From NCBI GenBank assembly GCA_036365455.1, contig JAWQUS010000022.1:6448001-6512000 (forward strand): DNA of 64,000 nucleotides. Reading direction: 5' to 3'. Positions 41,863 to 53,461 of the stretch are shown piece after piece. This stretch comes from Macrosoma leucophasiata. Its lineage: Eukaryota; Arthropoda; Insecta; Lepidoptera; Hedylidae. A program made the translations under genes and the position numbers. Numbering within the stretch: position 1 is the first letter of the stretch; each line of letters opens with the position of its first letter. The notes beneath the pieces were generated by a model. The model did not search any database. It had not been told where the DNA came from and worked only from the letters and a program-made list of their open reading frames with translations.

Positions 41863-42106
41863 TGTAGCGTCCACTACATTAAGGCGCCAACTAGTGGAAC
41901 ACAGATGAAACCTCACTGTACTTGTCTAGTACGATAGATGGCGTGCATTCGAATTACATCGCACATGCGAAGATTTCTCAAGAGTTGGCATATATACAAC
42001 TTCCCAACGTCAATCGTTGGGCCGCGGCCCGCCAGGCGCTACCACCTCGCCTGGTTGGAGGATCCTCCCTTTTCGTCGGAGGAACACTTCCACCCGTACC
42101 TCCACA
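41863..42106 (+). repeat. TRIM LTR 1 (244 bp)
   Basis: TGTAGCGTCC ... CGTACCTCCACA. The inverted ends are TGT/ACA. Confidence 0.88.
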
Positions 42107-42484
42107 GTGGTGACCTCCGACGTGAATGGAAGCAACCTTCTCACCAGCCACTCTGCAGCACCTTCGACGACGTCATCCCTCACATCACCAGCACCTGATC
42201 GAGCGGTAATCAAGTCACGCCAGCCAGTACCCTCGGCTTCATCAGGGATACTCCACACGCCTGCAGCGACCGCGCATGCCTGGACTACCCTGCAGCCACA
42301 TCAGCGTCAGTACTGCGTGGACGGACGCAGTAACTACTACGCAGCGACTACCTCGATTCAAAGGGGACTTTCGCATCACCGCAGCAGCGACTACCTCGAC
42401 CCACTGAGGACCTTCGCACCCAACTCACTGGGACTTGCAGCATGGGATTATGGCATATCAACCTCCGGTCTTGGAGGGGAGTGA

Positions 42485-42728
42485 TGTAGCGTCCACTACA
42501 TTAAGGCGCCAACTAGTGGAACACAGATGAAACCTCACAGTACTTGTCTAGTACGATAGATGGCGTGCATTCGAATTACATCGCACATGCGAAGATTTCT
42601 CAAGAGTTGGCATATATACAACTTCCCAACGTCAATCGTTGGGCCGCGGCCCGCTAGGCGCTATCATCTCGCCTGGTCGGAGGATCCTCCCTTTTCGTCG
42701 GAGGAACACTTCCACTCGTTCCTCCACA
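42485..42728 (+). repeat. TRIM LTR 2 (244 bp)
   Basis: Same ends as LTR1, with scattered changes (for example GTTCCTCCACA). Confidence 0.88.
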
Positions 42729-43145
42729 GTGGTGACCCCCGACGTGATTGGAAGCAACCTTCTCACCAGCCACTCTGCAGTACCTTCGACGACGTCATCC
42801 CTCACATCACCAGCACCTGATCGAGCGGTAATCAAGTCACGCCAGCCAGCACCCACGGCTTCATCAGGGATACTCCACACGCCTGCAGCGACCGCGCATG
42901 CCTGGACTACCCTGCAGCCACATCAGCGTCAGTACTGCGTGGACGGACGCAGTAACTACTACGCAGCGACTACCTCGATTCAAAGGGGACTTTCGCATCA
43001 CCGCAGCAGCGACTACCTCGACTCACTGAGGACCTTCGCACCCCACTGGGACTTGCGGCATGGGATTATGGCATTGGCACAGCTCCGCGAGAAGCCCTGA
43101 CAGCTGCCTCGATACATATCAACCTCCGGTCTTGGAGGGGAGTGA

Positions 43146-43388
43146 TGTAGCGTCCACTACATTAAGGCGCCAACTAGTGTAACACAGATGAAACCTCACA
43201 GTACTTGTCTAGTACGATAGATGTCGTGCATTCGAATTACATCGCACATGCGAAGATTTCTCAAGAGTTGGCATATATGCAACTTCTCAACGTTAATCGT
43301 TGGGCCGCGGCCTGCCAGGCGCTATCGTCTCGCCTGGACGGAGGATCCTCCCTTTTCGTCGGAGGAACACTTCCACCGTCCCTCCACA
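43146..43388 (+). repeat. TRIM LTR 3 (243 bp)
   Basis: Begins TGTAGCGTCC and ends CCGTCCCTCCACA next to the GACA duplication. It has private changes such as AGTGTAACACAG and GATAGATGTCG. Confidence 0.88.
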
Positions 43389-43608
43389 GACACTTTAAAT
43401 AGTTTTGTAAAAAAAAAACTACTTTAACCAAAAGCGATACTATAATTCATGTAGGTATCCGTAATCCGTACATGAATATGCGTAACATCCCTACCTGAAA
43501 CCTGATTATAAAACCTGTCTAATCATAAATCAATGTTATTTATTTGCATTTGCATTTTTGTTACGATTTGTGGTGCAATGTGATAAAATTTGGTGAAAAA
43601 GTTACATT

Positions 43609-43735
43609 TTTAAAGAAAAAATGGAAAGAAAAATTTGACTTCAGGCGAGACCTCACAAAAAATTTTTCTTTCCATTTTTTCTTTAAAAATAAAATATATT
43701 TCACAAGCATGTGTTAATGCGAAATAATATAAAAC
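43609..43735. repeat. Foldback remnant of the tRNA-SINE family
   Basis: An inverted unit end (AAGAAAAAATGGAAAGAAAA ... GACTTCAGGCGAGACC) meets its own complement (AATTTTTCTTTCCATT) with almost all of the tRNA part missing. It then continues to TAATATAAAACA. Flanked by AAAGTTACATT at 43598-43608 and 43736-43746. Confidence 0.75.
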
Positions 43736-43881
43736 AAAGTTACATTATTAGGGTTCCGCACCTTCCTCAGATGGAAAGAAAAATGTAGGTATTGCCATGC
43801 CAATGAAGTGGTGAAATATGAAAGGAAATTATTGTATTATACCGAAGATCTCATGTACTATATTTCTAGCAAATAAATTCA

Positions 43882-44167
43882 TTTTTTTTATGTAATGAAA
43901 GTGGCAAACAAGCGTGCAGTTCAGATTGATGTTAAGTGATGACTGCAGCCTATAGACACCCACATAATGACCAGAGATCGAAATGCAGATGCGCTGCCAC
44001 TCCTGAGGCATTAGGTGTTATGCTTCTGTGCCGGAAATTACAGAGCCGTACATTACCACCCGACCGGAACACGATAGTGCTGAACACTACCATTAAGCGG
44101 CAAGTATATAAGGTATTGCGGTGGTGCCTACGCCCGCGAGCTCCGTCACTGGAGCTCTACCTCCAGT
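43882..44167 (-). repeat. Family A copy
   Basis: Full length from poly(T) to GCTCTACCTCCAGT. Confidence 0.85.
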
Positions 44168-44205
44168 CTGATATACAGATACAATGTTAGTGATGGACTT
44201 ATTTC

Positions 44206-44540
44206 TCTACATCTATACATCTATACAAATAAATAAAATTGGAGTGTCTGTTTGTAATATAAAAATAACCGCTTTTTACTAAACGCGTATACACGTATGT
44301 ATACACAGTACATATACCAAAACAACATTTTTTTTTATTTTTGTCTGTCTGTCTGTCTGTTTGTTTCCGCTAATCTCGGGAACGGCTTGACCGATTTTGA
44401 CGGGACTGTCACTGGCGGATAGCTTAAGTAATAAGGAGTAACTCAGGCTACTTTTATACTAGCTGCGCCCACGACTTAGTCTGTGTAGATACTGAACAAA
44501 CATAAATTCTCACGCGGGCGAAGTCGCGGGCACAGCTAGT
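44206..44540 (+). mobile_element. Helitron-like unit (family J)
   Basis: CATCTATACATCTATACAAA, GTCT run at 44343, right end GTCGCGGGCACAGCTAG followed by T. Confidence 0.6.
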
Positions 44541-44715
44541 TGAAAGTAAAGTATGCAATATGTTACATATTTGCAATTGTATCATATTGTATGAAATATT
44601 GTAGTATTATATTTTATAAGGGTCTTAAGTTCAGTCTCCGTGTCAAAACATATTGATATATTAGTTTTATATGACGTTGGTAATTATATAACTATGTTTT
44701 TATAAAACTAGTTAT

Positions 44716-45024
44716 TGGCCTCAGTAGCGTAGTGGTAGCAGGCCACTACTATTACGCTGGAGGTCCTGGGTTCGATTCCCGGGTCGGGGATTATCAGAGA
44801 TAACGGTTTAAAATCCTTTATCTCTGCTTCTATTGGGATTTTTCCATTTTCTGGAAGTTTCCCAGTACCCCGGAGTTTGGTAATGTGCCCGGAGATGGCA
44901 ACAGGTTCGCCACCTGTTGCATGGGCCAAAACGTAACCGGCGAGTCGTGGGTGTTTGCATGTATGATTGAATGCATGCATTTACCTCTGCCTACCCCTTC
45001 GGGGATTACAGGCGTGAAGTAACG
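44716..45024 (+). repeat. SINE family D, full copy
   Basis: Head GCCTCAGTAGCGTAGTGGTA; 3' end GGCGTGAAGTAACG. TSD TAGTTAT at 44709-44715 and 45025-45031. Confidence 0.85.
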
Positions 45025-45103
45025 TAGTTATGGCCGCGGCTTCATTCACATTGAAAATACATCAATTTTTATAAACTTCAAACTTCAAATATTTATTTCA
45101 AAC

Positions 45104-45436
45104 TAGCTGACCTGGCAAACTTCGTATTGCCTCACATTTAAATAATGTGTCAAATGTTTGATAGATACGGAGTATTTGTATGTATGTATCTTCACGCCGG
45201 GTCCCTAACGGGGTAGGCAGAGAGTGTAGAGCGCCAGACATCCCGGTATGTAAAAATGAAATTGTGGTGTTTACTATTTCCCTTCAATTCAAAAAGAATA
45301 TATTATATTCTTACCTTTTAAACCTTCCCTGTACTCCTAAAAATCATTCAAAACCAAAATTAGCCAAATCGGTGCAGCCGTTCTCGAGTTTTAGCGAGAC
45401 TAACGAACAGCAATTTATTTTTATATAAATAAGATA
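45104..45436 (-). mobile_element. Helitron-like unit (second type), holding a LINE C scrap
   Basis: CTAGCTGACCTGGCAAACTT at the left, CAGCCGTTCTCGAGTTTTAG and TTTATTTTTATATAAATAAG at the right. Inverse to the 40020 copy. Confidence 0.5.
45178..45248 (-). mobile_element. LINE C 3' scrap
   Basis: GTATGTATCTTCACGCCGGG to CCAGACATCCCGGT, inside a Helitron-like unit. Confidence 0.7.
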
Positions 45437-45544
45437 AGAAAATAGTTCAATAGGTATTACTAATAACCAGATTATTAGTAAATGTTAATCGATAAATCAT
45501 CAAATCTGTTAATTCCTTCATAAAATAAAAAGAAAAATCTGTTC

Positions 45545-46060
45545 GTTATAAACATAGTCATTCACTTAGCAGAGTTCCAAGTGCAGGCACTACTGAGAAG
45601 AACTCCGCTACCGAACGATCTCAGTGTGGAGCTCTTTTTGTCAAAATTATTTTTCTTTACTTTGACAGAGGGGAAAGCCTGCATCTGGTTACTCCCCTCT
45701 GGTGTTGCTCTATGAAAGAAATAGAAATAGAAATAGAAAATATTTTTATTTCGAATAGATCTTTACAGATACTTTCAAAACGTCAATAAATCATAAACTA
45801 CCTAGAGCGAATAACCATTACATATAGTAAAGAAAAATCATATATTAATAGTAAATTAAAAATTAAAATTTAAACTATTTGGTTAAAACATAATAATCAT
45901 AAAATTTTTCAATTCCTTCAATGATAATAAATGAAGAAAAAGAAAAAATTATTCGTCAAGATCAATGTTATTCACTTAGCAGAGTTCCAAGTGCAGTCAC
46001 TACTGAGAAGAACTCCGCTACCCAACAAACTCAGTAAGAGCTCTTTTAAATGGAAGCTTA
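45545..46060 (+). repeat. Direct duplicated segment of unknown origin
   Basis: CACTTAGCAGAGTTCCAAGT ... GAAGAACTCCGCTACC occurs at 45561-45640 and again at 45972-46050. The second copy reads AEFQVQSLLRRTPLPNKL in a short frame that I do not recognise. An AAATAG-repeat stretch lies between. Confidence 0.5.
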
Positions 46061-46423
46061 AATCTAGTACAGATTATCGTGAAAAATCAAATAATGTCAA
46101 CGTCCATAGCATAGATGCAAATAAACTGCTATCTACTAAATGTGATGTAGCCCCTGCAAACCAGAACAGACCAGTCCCCACCAACAGCACCCGTTCACGA
46201 GTATGACGCATGTGACAGCCATTGCCCTCCTCGACCATTTTAGAGGGAAGTGAGCAACCCGCCACACGACGCCGCCAAAGGCAAAGACATTTAAGCGTGC
46301 ATGACTGTTCCGGATATGCATACGGCAAAATAAAAGATGGAATTCATTTTCAGCCAGGGTATTCACATTATTCAACCCTTAACAATAGTAGATACTAATT
46401 ACTGAATACACGAAATCACAGGA
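46061..46423. other. Downstream region of the LINE RT, unassigned
   Basis: Probably the 3' UTR of the minus-strand LINE or an adjoining repeat. Overlapping short frames on both strands have no domain. Confidence 0.4.
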
Positions 46424-48483
46424 TCATGAAATAGCCTGGCAGCGATCGCTATAATCCCAAGACGTATTATCATTAAGATAATCACTGGTCTTATAGTAAT
46501 TACATTTATATAAACGTTCTTTCATTACTTTCTTAAATTTATTGATCGATAGACTTTGAACGTTTTTGGGGATTTGATTAAAGAACCGTATACATTGACC
46601 TCTAAAAGAATTACTGACCCTATTCAGCCGCGTTGCATGCATGGACAACTTGTATTTGTTCCTAGTATTTATACTGTGATTGTTACCTATTGTAGGAAAC
46701 TCATTAATGTTTTTACGGACATATAATACATTTTCATAAATGTATTGCGAAGCTACAGTCAGAATATTTATTTCTTTAAATTTATCTCTAAGAGATACCC
46801 TCGGACTCAACCCGTAGATAGCCCGGGCAGCTCTCTTTTGCAGTACAAAAATAGTGTTGACGTCGGCGGAATTTCCCCATAGCAAAATGCCATAGGACAT
46901 TATACTGTGAAAATAACTAAAATAAACAAGGCGAGCCGTCTCGACGTCTGTTAATAGTCTAATCTTTTTCACAGCAAATGCTGCCGAGCTAAGTCTATTA
47001 GCTAATTTGGCAATATGGGGACCCCATTGCAATTTAGCATCCACGGTAATGCCCAGAAATACCGTGGACTCTACGATCTCCAATACTTCCTCATTTATCT
47101 TAACATTGGTTTCAACCTGTTTTACGTTAGGAGTAGTAAATTTAATACATTTTGTCTTACTGCTATTTAACGAAAGGTTATTGGCGCTAAACCAATGTAC
47201 TATATTAGAGAGAGTATTGTTTACACAGTCAAAATCTACCTCCTGTCTTTTAATTTTGAACACTAAAGAAGTATCATCAGCAAACAATACCATCTCTTGG
47301 CCATCATTGATAATGTAGGGTAAGTCATTAATATAGACTAAGAAAAGAAATGGCCCTAAAATAGAGCCCTGTGGGACCCCCATATCCATTGAAGTCCCGG
47401 GAGATCTTGTCCCATTTACATCAACACACATATTTCTATTGTTTAAATATGAAGTCATAAGCTCGAGAGCGGTATCTCGAAGGCCGTAGTGATATAACTT
47501 TCTGACCAATGTTTCATGCTGAACGCAATCAAATGCTTTAGATAAGTCACAGAATACCCCTAGTGCATTATGTGATTTTTCCCAAGCTTCAAAAATGTGT
47601 TTGACAAGTTCAACACCTGCATCGGTAGTTGAACGACCCCTAGTAAATCCAAACTGTCGACAATGTAAAAGTTTATGATGGTTAAAGTGTGCAAGTAGTT
47701 GAATTAAAATAAGTTTTTCAAAAATTTTACTTAAGACAGGTAGTACAGAAATTGGTCTAAAATTTGTGGGGTCACTTGTACTACCAGATTTAAAAAGAGG
47801 AATCACTTTACTATGTTTCATTAAGTCAGGAAATATACCACTTACAATACTATTATTAAACATTGCCGCTAGGTAAGGTGCAATCACATCCATTATTTCA
47901 TATGCAACTTTTACAGATAAGCCCCATAAATCAGTTGTGTTCTTAATATTAATAGACTTAAAGGCATGTATAACATCCGCAGTATTAACTAACTTAAAAT
48001 TAAATATAGTTTTACTTTGATGTACATTTTTTTTCAATAATGATTCGGCGACGGTAGGCGATGAAATGAGGTCTCCAGTTAAAGAAACTGGAATATTAGC
48101 AAAGAATGTTTCAAATGCTAAAGCAACTTCTTCGTCAGTAGTAACATGTTTATTGTCAATTATTAATTTAAAATCAGAGTTGCGTTCAGCTTGTTTCCCA
48201 GTTTCACTATTAATTACATTCCAAGTCGCTTTAATTTTGTTATTTGAATTTTTAATTTTATTTTTAATGTGAAGTGCCTTGGCTGCAAAACACACTTTCT
48301 TGAATATTTTCGAATATAATTTAACTTGATTTTTAAACGAATTTGTGTGATTATGTGACTTTTCTCCATACAGGTCATACAATCTCTGTCTACTTTTATG
48401 TATTCCAACCGTCGCCCATTCATTGAACGACTTATGACTTCTTACATTTATTGTCTTATTGGTAAAAACTAAATTAAATTCTG
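46424..48483 (-). pseudogene. LINE reverse transcriptase (Jockey/CR1 type), long ORF
   Basis: An open frame runs from about 48484 to a stop at 46424. It has no convincing ATG: the 652-residue stretch often taken starts at a TTG (48382), and the frame continues upstream through FNLVFTNKTINVRSH. Motifs by residue of the shorter form: NFRPISVLP (about 207-215), FGFTRGRSTTDA (244-255), FCDLSKAFDCV (277-287), GVPQGSILGP (335-344), FADDTSLVF (367-375). A long thumb and C-terminus (KRAARAIYGL, RLNRVSNSF) follow. The endonuclease ORF upstream is out of frame by a single shift near 48485-48495. It is the best-preserved LINE RT here but is probably dead. Confidence 0.85.
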
Positions 48484-49164
48484 TTAAAATTGTGGCAAAA
48501 AGTCATTGTATAATATGTTAGGATCGTTATGGTATTGCACGTTTGCAAGTTTTGGGACAACATTTTCTCTGAATTTCTTAATTCGCTTCGCATTGAAAGG
48601 AACAAATACAATTGCTCGTTTATTTTTATCATTATGTAATTGACTACAGAAGGAAACTAACTGACCACAATGGTCGGAGCTTAATTCAGTCAAAATATTT
48701 TTATGTGTAGGTTCAAAATCGATAAAAATATTGTCTATGCATGTCGCTGAGTTCTGTGTAATTCTAGTAGGTTCTGAGAACAAATTATGCAGATTAAATG
48801 ACATAAGTAACGATTTAAACCTCACAGTTGTTGGAGTTTCCTCCAATAAATTTATATTGAAATCTCCGCAAATAATGACACGTTTTTTTGAAGCAGTTAG
48901 ATTGTTCAGTACAACATCTAAAATTTTTTCAAAACATTCATAAGATCCACTTGGAGGTCTGTATACGGACACAATAATCAAGCGCTCAAGCTCCACACAG
49001 GCTATTTCTGCAGTTCGTTCAACGGAAAGACTCACTATATCTCTGCGTTCCTTATGTTTAATGTCTTTTTTTAACAATATAAGAGAGCCACCACGTATTG
49101 CATGTGACCTACACCTACCGAAACGTATGGAATAACGGAATAACGGGCGAACCAAAGAGTACAC
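48484..49164 (-). pseudogene. LINE endonuclease domain (AP-like), 5'-truncated and frameshifted
   Basis: Contains IRGGSLILLKKDI, VSVYRPPSG, ICGDFNINLL (catalytic Asp/Asn) and SSDHCGQLVSF (SDH), the later part of an APE-like endonuclease. The first catalytic motifs (N, QET) are missing upstream, where a Penelope-like fragment begins at about 49190. The stop after LYNDFLPQF lies where the RT frame takes over in another frame, so a one-base indel separates the domains. Confidence 0.85.
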
Positions 49165-49194
49165 TATTGATACTGAGCAAACGGCACTCAGACC

Positions 49195-49463
49195 TCAAGA
49201 TACCATAAGTAATTATTGTGTTAATCGATCGATTCACTCCATCGATTTCGATCGATCGATCGAAATCGATGGAGGTAGCTACTTAAAATTTTTTCAAACT
49301 TCTGTCAGACAAATGTCACCTCAGTCTGCCCGGGACCACGGAAGCTGAAAAGCGACCGAAACGTCGGGTTGATTTTAAAAATCATTTTAGTTTAATATAC
49401 GCAAGATAAATCCGTAAAAATAGTTTTATTGCAATGAGTGTAGCTCGCGAAAACCTAAGAACA
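49195..49463 (+). mobile_element. Penelope-like 3' end, 5'-truncated in the ORF
   Basis: Begins CCTCAAGATACCATAAGTAA (the ORF end), with a perfect 38-bp palindrome at 49237-49274 replacing part of the last codons. It ends AACCTAAGAACATA and abuts the truncated LINE endonuclease. Confidence 0.85.
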
Positions 49464-49727
49464 TATCAAACTTCACTCACTTTTTGAAGAGCGGTCGTAC
49501 ATTAATGTGACTGGAAAACCCATTTGCTCTGTACTGTAAAATATTACAGTAATGTCATCATAAGTCCATGATTTAAGCGTTGTAAAGTTGCAATAATTAA
49601 ATTAGATAAAGAACTAACTAGCAGCCTTTTTATGTTACCATATTCCTGGAAGACAACACCCACGATAAAGTCGCGTGTCGACAAAGATACGCACATACGC
49701 ACCACATAAAGGAGACCTCGAATCGTC

Positions 49728-50027
49728 TTTTTTTTTTTTTTTTTTTTTTCTTTATTGAAAGTGGCAAACAAGCTTGCAGTTCACATTGATGTTAAGTGAT
49801 GACTGCAGCCTATAGACACCCACACAATGACCAGAGGTCAAAATGCAAATGCGCTGCCACTCCTGAGGCATTAAGTGTTATGCCTCTGTGCCGGAAATTA
49901 CAGAGCCGTACATTACCACCTGACCGAAACATGATAGTGCTGAAAACTACCATTTAACGCCAAGTATATTAGGTAATGCGGTGGTGCCTACGCCCGCGAG
50001 CTCCATCACTGGAGCTCTACCACCAGT
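49728..50027 (-). repeat. Family A copy
   Basis: Full length with a T run of about 22. Confidence 0.85.
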
Positions 50028-50049
50028 AGAGTCTTCCCGGCACGCCGTT

Positions 50050-50374
50050 ATATCTATACATCTATACAAATAAATAAAATTGGAGTGCCTGTATGTAATA
50101 TTAAAATAACCGCTTTTTACAAAATGCATATTATGTATGTATACACGGTACATATACCAAGACAACATTTTTTACAATTTTTGTCTGTTTGTCTGTTTGG
50201 CGGGGCTAATCTTGGGAACGGCTTTACCGATTTTGACGGGACTTTCACTGGCAGATAGCTGATGTAATAAGGAGTAATTAGGCTGCTTTTATACTAGTTG
50301 CGCCCACGACCTTGTCCGGGTAGATACTGAGCAATCATAAATTCTCACGCGGGCGAAGTCGCGGGCACAGCTAG
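50050..50374 (+). mobile_element. Helitron-like unit (family J)
   Basis: TCTATACATCTATACAAATA to GTCGCGGGCACAGCTAG followed by T; a short GTCT/GTTT run. Confidence 0.6.
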
Positions 50375-50787
50375 TAAATAATAATATATAAATCATAAAA
50401 CTTTTATTAATATTTTTTACTTATTTTTTGTTACTTACAAATTTAAGTGTTATTTATTAATCATTTAATAAACAACTGAGCAACAGGATGAGCTTTTATT
50501 CCGTTGCACGTTGTTATGTCAAAAAAATCTCGATTTAAGAATCAATGCGCATCCCTACACTGGGATCATTACAAAGATCGCTCTCAACCAACGCGTGTCG
50601 ACAATAAAACACGTAATCGCTTTGTGCATCACAATTACATACGACTTGATACGACAAAACACAGCGTCCTATGTCATCTAATTCATCACACGAAGTTATT
50701 TTTGGAGACAAGCATGTCAAAGACAAATTAAATTAGGGTTGTCTGACGCTTGCAGCCTATCACCGTCCTTAATAACACACGCTGCGC
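50375..50787. other. No recognised feature
   Basis: Short frames only; no motif recognised. Confidence 0.4.
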
Positions 50788-50837
50788 CTCGACCGCTACC
50801 AACACCGGACCCCTCCGGGGTTGGTAGCGGTCGAGCG

Positions 50838-51076
50838 GTACTCCCCAGTAGCCATATTCAGGCTTTCCCCTCTGTCAAAGTACAAGCCCAAATGGGCCTA
50901 CACCTATCGCCTAGATGTTTAAACGTGTGCGTGAAATTGTTTATGTATTTTGTTAAAGTCAAGGTGTGAGTTTCGTAGTAATAGACGATTTTTGTAGTGT
51001 GCATTGCATTGCATCGGTAATAAACACTATGGCTACTCCCCTCCAGCCCGCCGCGGCCGGTGGCCCGTGTTGCTCT
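50838..51076 (-). repeat. hAT-like MITE, inverse copy
   Basis: GTACTCCCCAGTAGCCATAT to GTGTTGCTCTATG in reverse order to the 10072 copy. The outer left end is replaced by a 16-bp hairpin (50788-50803 with 50820-50835). Confidence 0.65.
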
Positions 51077-51097
51077 ATGATCCCGATCCTAGTACGA

Positions 51098-51205
51098 CCG
51101 GCGTGGTCGTTATTCCGGTTATTACCAACCGATTTGCACCGCCCCTAATCGCATATGTCTAATGTGTCGCCCCACAACGCCCTAAGCGAAGGATCGAACC
51201 CACAA
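51098..51205 (-). repeat. Repeat family M, inverse fragment
   Basis: GATTTGCACCGCCCCTAATC, ACGCCCTAAGCGAAGG; diverged. Confidence 0.45.
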
Positions 51206-51280
51206 AGGTTTGCTTTAAGGTAGTAATGCAAATTTATTTGGGTAAGCAACTTATTTACTATAATTTAAACATACCTACTA

Positions 51281-51511
51281 TTTTTTTTTTTTTTTTTTTA
51301 TGTTATGGAAGTGGTAAACAAGCATGCAGTTCACATTGATGTTAAGTGATGACTGCAGCCTATAGACACCCACACAAAGACCAAGGTCAAAATGCAGATG
51401 CGTTACCACTCCTGAGGCCTAAGGTCTTATGCCTCTGTGCCGGAAATTACAGGGCCGTACATTACCACCTGACCGGAACACGATAGTGTTGAACACTACC
51501 ATTTAGCGGCA
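51281..51511 (-). repeat. Family A copy, 5'-truncated
   Basis: A T run, then the body to ATTTAGCGGC. Confidence 0.8.
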
Positions 51512-51528
51512 ATACTATACTGTACTAT

Positions 51529-51762
51529 CCGTGCTTCGAAGGGTCCCGGTTGCTATCGATAGATAGCAGTCGTTAAACCTTGTTGGCAGCGATAAGGTCG
51601 GTTTGTAAATATCCGACAGCGGGTTGGCCACATGGCCACTAACCCGTATCTCCACCAACCCGCATTGGAACAGCGTGGTGGAGTAAGCTCCAGGCCTCCT
51701 CCCGAAAAAGGGGAGATACTCGTGCTCAGCAGTGGGACGTGTCGAGGGTTGCCATTATTATA
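51529..51762 (+). repeat. 5S-derived SINE (family B), 5'-truncated
   Basis: Starts at CCGTGCTTCGAAGG, so the 5S-like promoter part is absent. Ends CAGCAGTGGGACGTG and an ATT-rich tail. Confidence 0.8.
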
Positions 51763-51779
51763 TATTATTGTTTAAACAT

Positions 51780-52076
51780 ACTGGTGGTAGAGCTCCAGTG
51801 ACGGAGCTCGCGGGCGTAGGCACCACCGCATTACCTAATATACTTGCCGTTAAATGGTAGTGTTCAGCACTATCGTGTTTCGGTCAGGTGGTAATGTACG
51901 GCTCTGTAATTTCCGGCACAGAGGCATAACACCTAATGCCTCAGGAGTGGCAGCGCATTTGCATTTTGACCTCTGGTCATTGTGTGGGTGACTATAGGCT
52001 GCAGTCATCACTTAACATCAATGTGAACTGCACGCTTGTTTGCCACTTGTATTACATAAAAAAAAAAAAAAAAAAA
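51780..52076 (+). repeat. Family A copy
   Basis: Full length with an A run of about 18. Confidence 0.85.
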
Positions 52077-52306
52077 TACTGACTAGTTTCCCCTTTTAAA
52101 GACAAAAAAAAACTTTTTTTTTCACAACCCTGACGTGTATGAAGTAGATTTTTTGCCATGTAACGGCGAAGGTCAAATTAATTATCGCAGTTAGTGATCT
52201 TCATTGAAGAATTGTATGGTGTTCTTACTATACCATGTTATTAACACATGGATTAGGGGAACCTTCAAGTAATTACGTAAGATTTTTTAAAACATTTACC
52301 CCCATA

Positions 52307-52452
52307 ATCATAAACGTACATTAGATAGGTACGTTGTAAATATAGAATGCTTTGTCTTTGTCAACTGCACTGTCAAATGTGCAGGATAGAAAAAGACAAA
52401 GGAGAGATTAGCAACACTTTATAGCTACATTACGTTTATGAAAAAGAGGTTT
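52307..52452. mobile_element. Short MITE (family N), diverged and inverse
   Basis: CCCCATAATCATAAACGTAC to ATTACGTTTATGAAAAAGAG; the core (AGGATAGAAAAAGACAAAGG) matches the 6983 copy in inverse orientation. Confidence 0.65.
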
Positions 52453-52539
52453 AATTTTTATACCTTTAAGGCGACACGAAGTTCGTCAGGGGAGATTGTG
52501 TTTTTTTCTTTTTTTGGTGGTTTTTTATGTAGGCGTCTT

Positions 52540-52747
52540 GTCTGGAGACGGCACTAGTCTACTTCACCGGGCAATCGGCGAGCGCAGAAGGCGCTCCAGC
52601 CTAAGCAAAAAAGTTAGCGCAACTGCCTAAGGGTGACCCATGCGGATCCGTGCCTCGGCTTAGGGCGTTGCGGAGGGACATATGAGACATATGCGATTAT
52701 GGGCGGTGCAACTTTCGCTTTACTCCATTCGGGAGTCGGTCGGGAGA
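52540..52747 (+). repeat. Repeat family M
   Basis: GTCTACTTCACCGGGCAATC to CTTTACTCCATTCGGGAG. A second copy is at 61605-61797 and an inverse scrap at 51098-51205. Of unknown type. Confidence 0.65.
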
Positions 52748-52985
52748 TTGTGAGCTAGTTTTTTAAATAATGGACATGTTCCATGTCTGGCCCGCGCCTT
52801 GTACGCTATGTATGTCAAAAGATAGAGAAAATACGTAGAATTATGTAAAAATACTCAAAAAATAATTTGAATCGTTGTTTTTACTGTCGGAAATACCTAT
52901 TTACTTTATGTAATTTTTGTATGACATGAATATGTCACCATATTATTATTGCTTACTACATTCTTATTTTTGGAATATGCTTACG

Positions 52986-53368
52986 GTACGCGAGGCTATT
53001 GAAATTAAAAAACACCCAAATTTCAATAGAGAAGATGGATGGCGATTATCAACATCATGGGATCCCATACTTAGCAAGATTAAATCCCAGCCGCAGCAGT
53101 CTGCAAGACCTCAAGATACCATAAGTAATTATTGTGTTAATACTGAACGCTACGCAAGGCGTTTACGAAATCTATGGAGGTAGCTACATATAATTTTTCA
53201 AACTTCTATCAGACAAATGTCACCTCAGTCTGCCCGGGACCACGGAAGCTGAAAAGCGACCGAAACGTCGGGTTGATTTTAAAAATCATTTTAGTTTAAT
53301 ATACGCGAGATAAATCCGTAAAAATAGTTTTATTTCAATGAGTGTAGCTCGCGAAAACCTAAGAACAT
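52986..53368 (+). mobile_element. Penelope-like 3' end with TSD
   Basis: 5'-truncated inside the endonuclease C-terminus: REAIEIKKHPNFNRE through RYARRLRNLWR is open to the stop at 53181-53183. TSD AATATGCTTACG at 52974-52985 and 53369-53380. Confidence 0.9.
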
Positions 53369-53461
53369 AATATGCTTACGACAGTTTTATTAATTGAAGG
53401 TATAATAAACGATTTGAATAGCTGAAAATGATTTAGTATTTTATGCTTCTTCTCTCAATAG

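Larger units (their letters stand above)
41863..43388 (+). mobile_element. Tandem TRIM: three LTRs and two internal regions
   Basis: Order: LTR1, internal 1 (42107-42484), LTR2, internal 2 (42729-43145), LTR3. LTRs start TGTAGCGTCC and end CTCCACA (TG...CA). The whole is flanked by the 4-bp TSD GACA (41859-41862 and 43389-43392). After each complete LTR comes TGGTGACC(C/T)CCGACGTGA, a tRNA primer-binding-site-like sequence. Before LTR2 and LTR3 lies the purine-rich GGAGGGGAGTGA. Frames of about 155 codons cross LTR and internal parts in both units but show no gag or pol motif. Confidence 0.9.

Noticed and set aside
42017..43100. Proteins of about 153-155 codons in the TRIM units
   Set aside because: The frames cross LTR boundaries, show no gag or pol motif, and other frames are open too.
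41863..43388. Simple satellite of about 620-660 bp units
   Set aside because: TG...CA ends, primer-site-like and purine-tract-like sequences and a single GACA duplication fit LTR structure better.
46424..49164. Active EN-RT LINE
   Set aside because: The endonuclease start is missing and a frameshift separates the domains.
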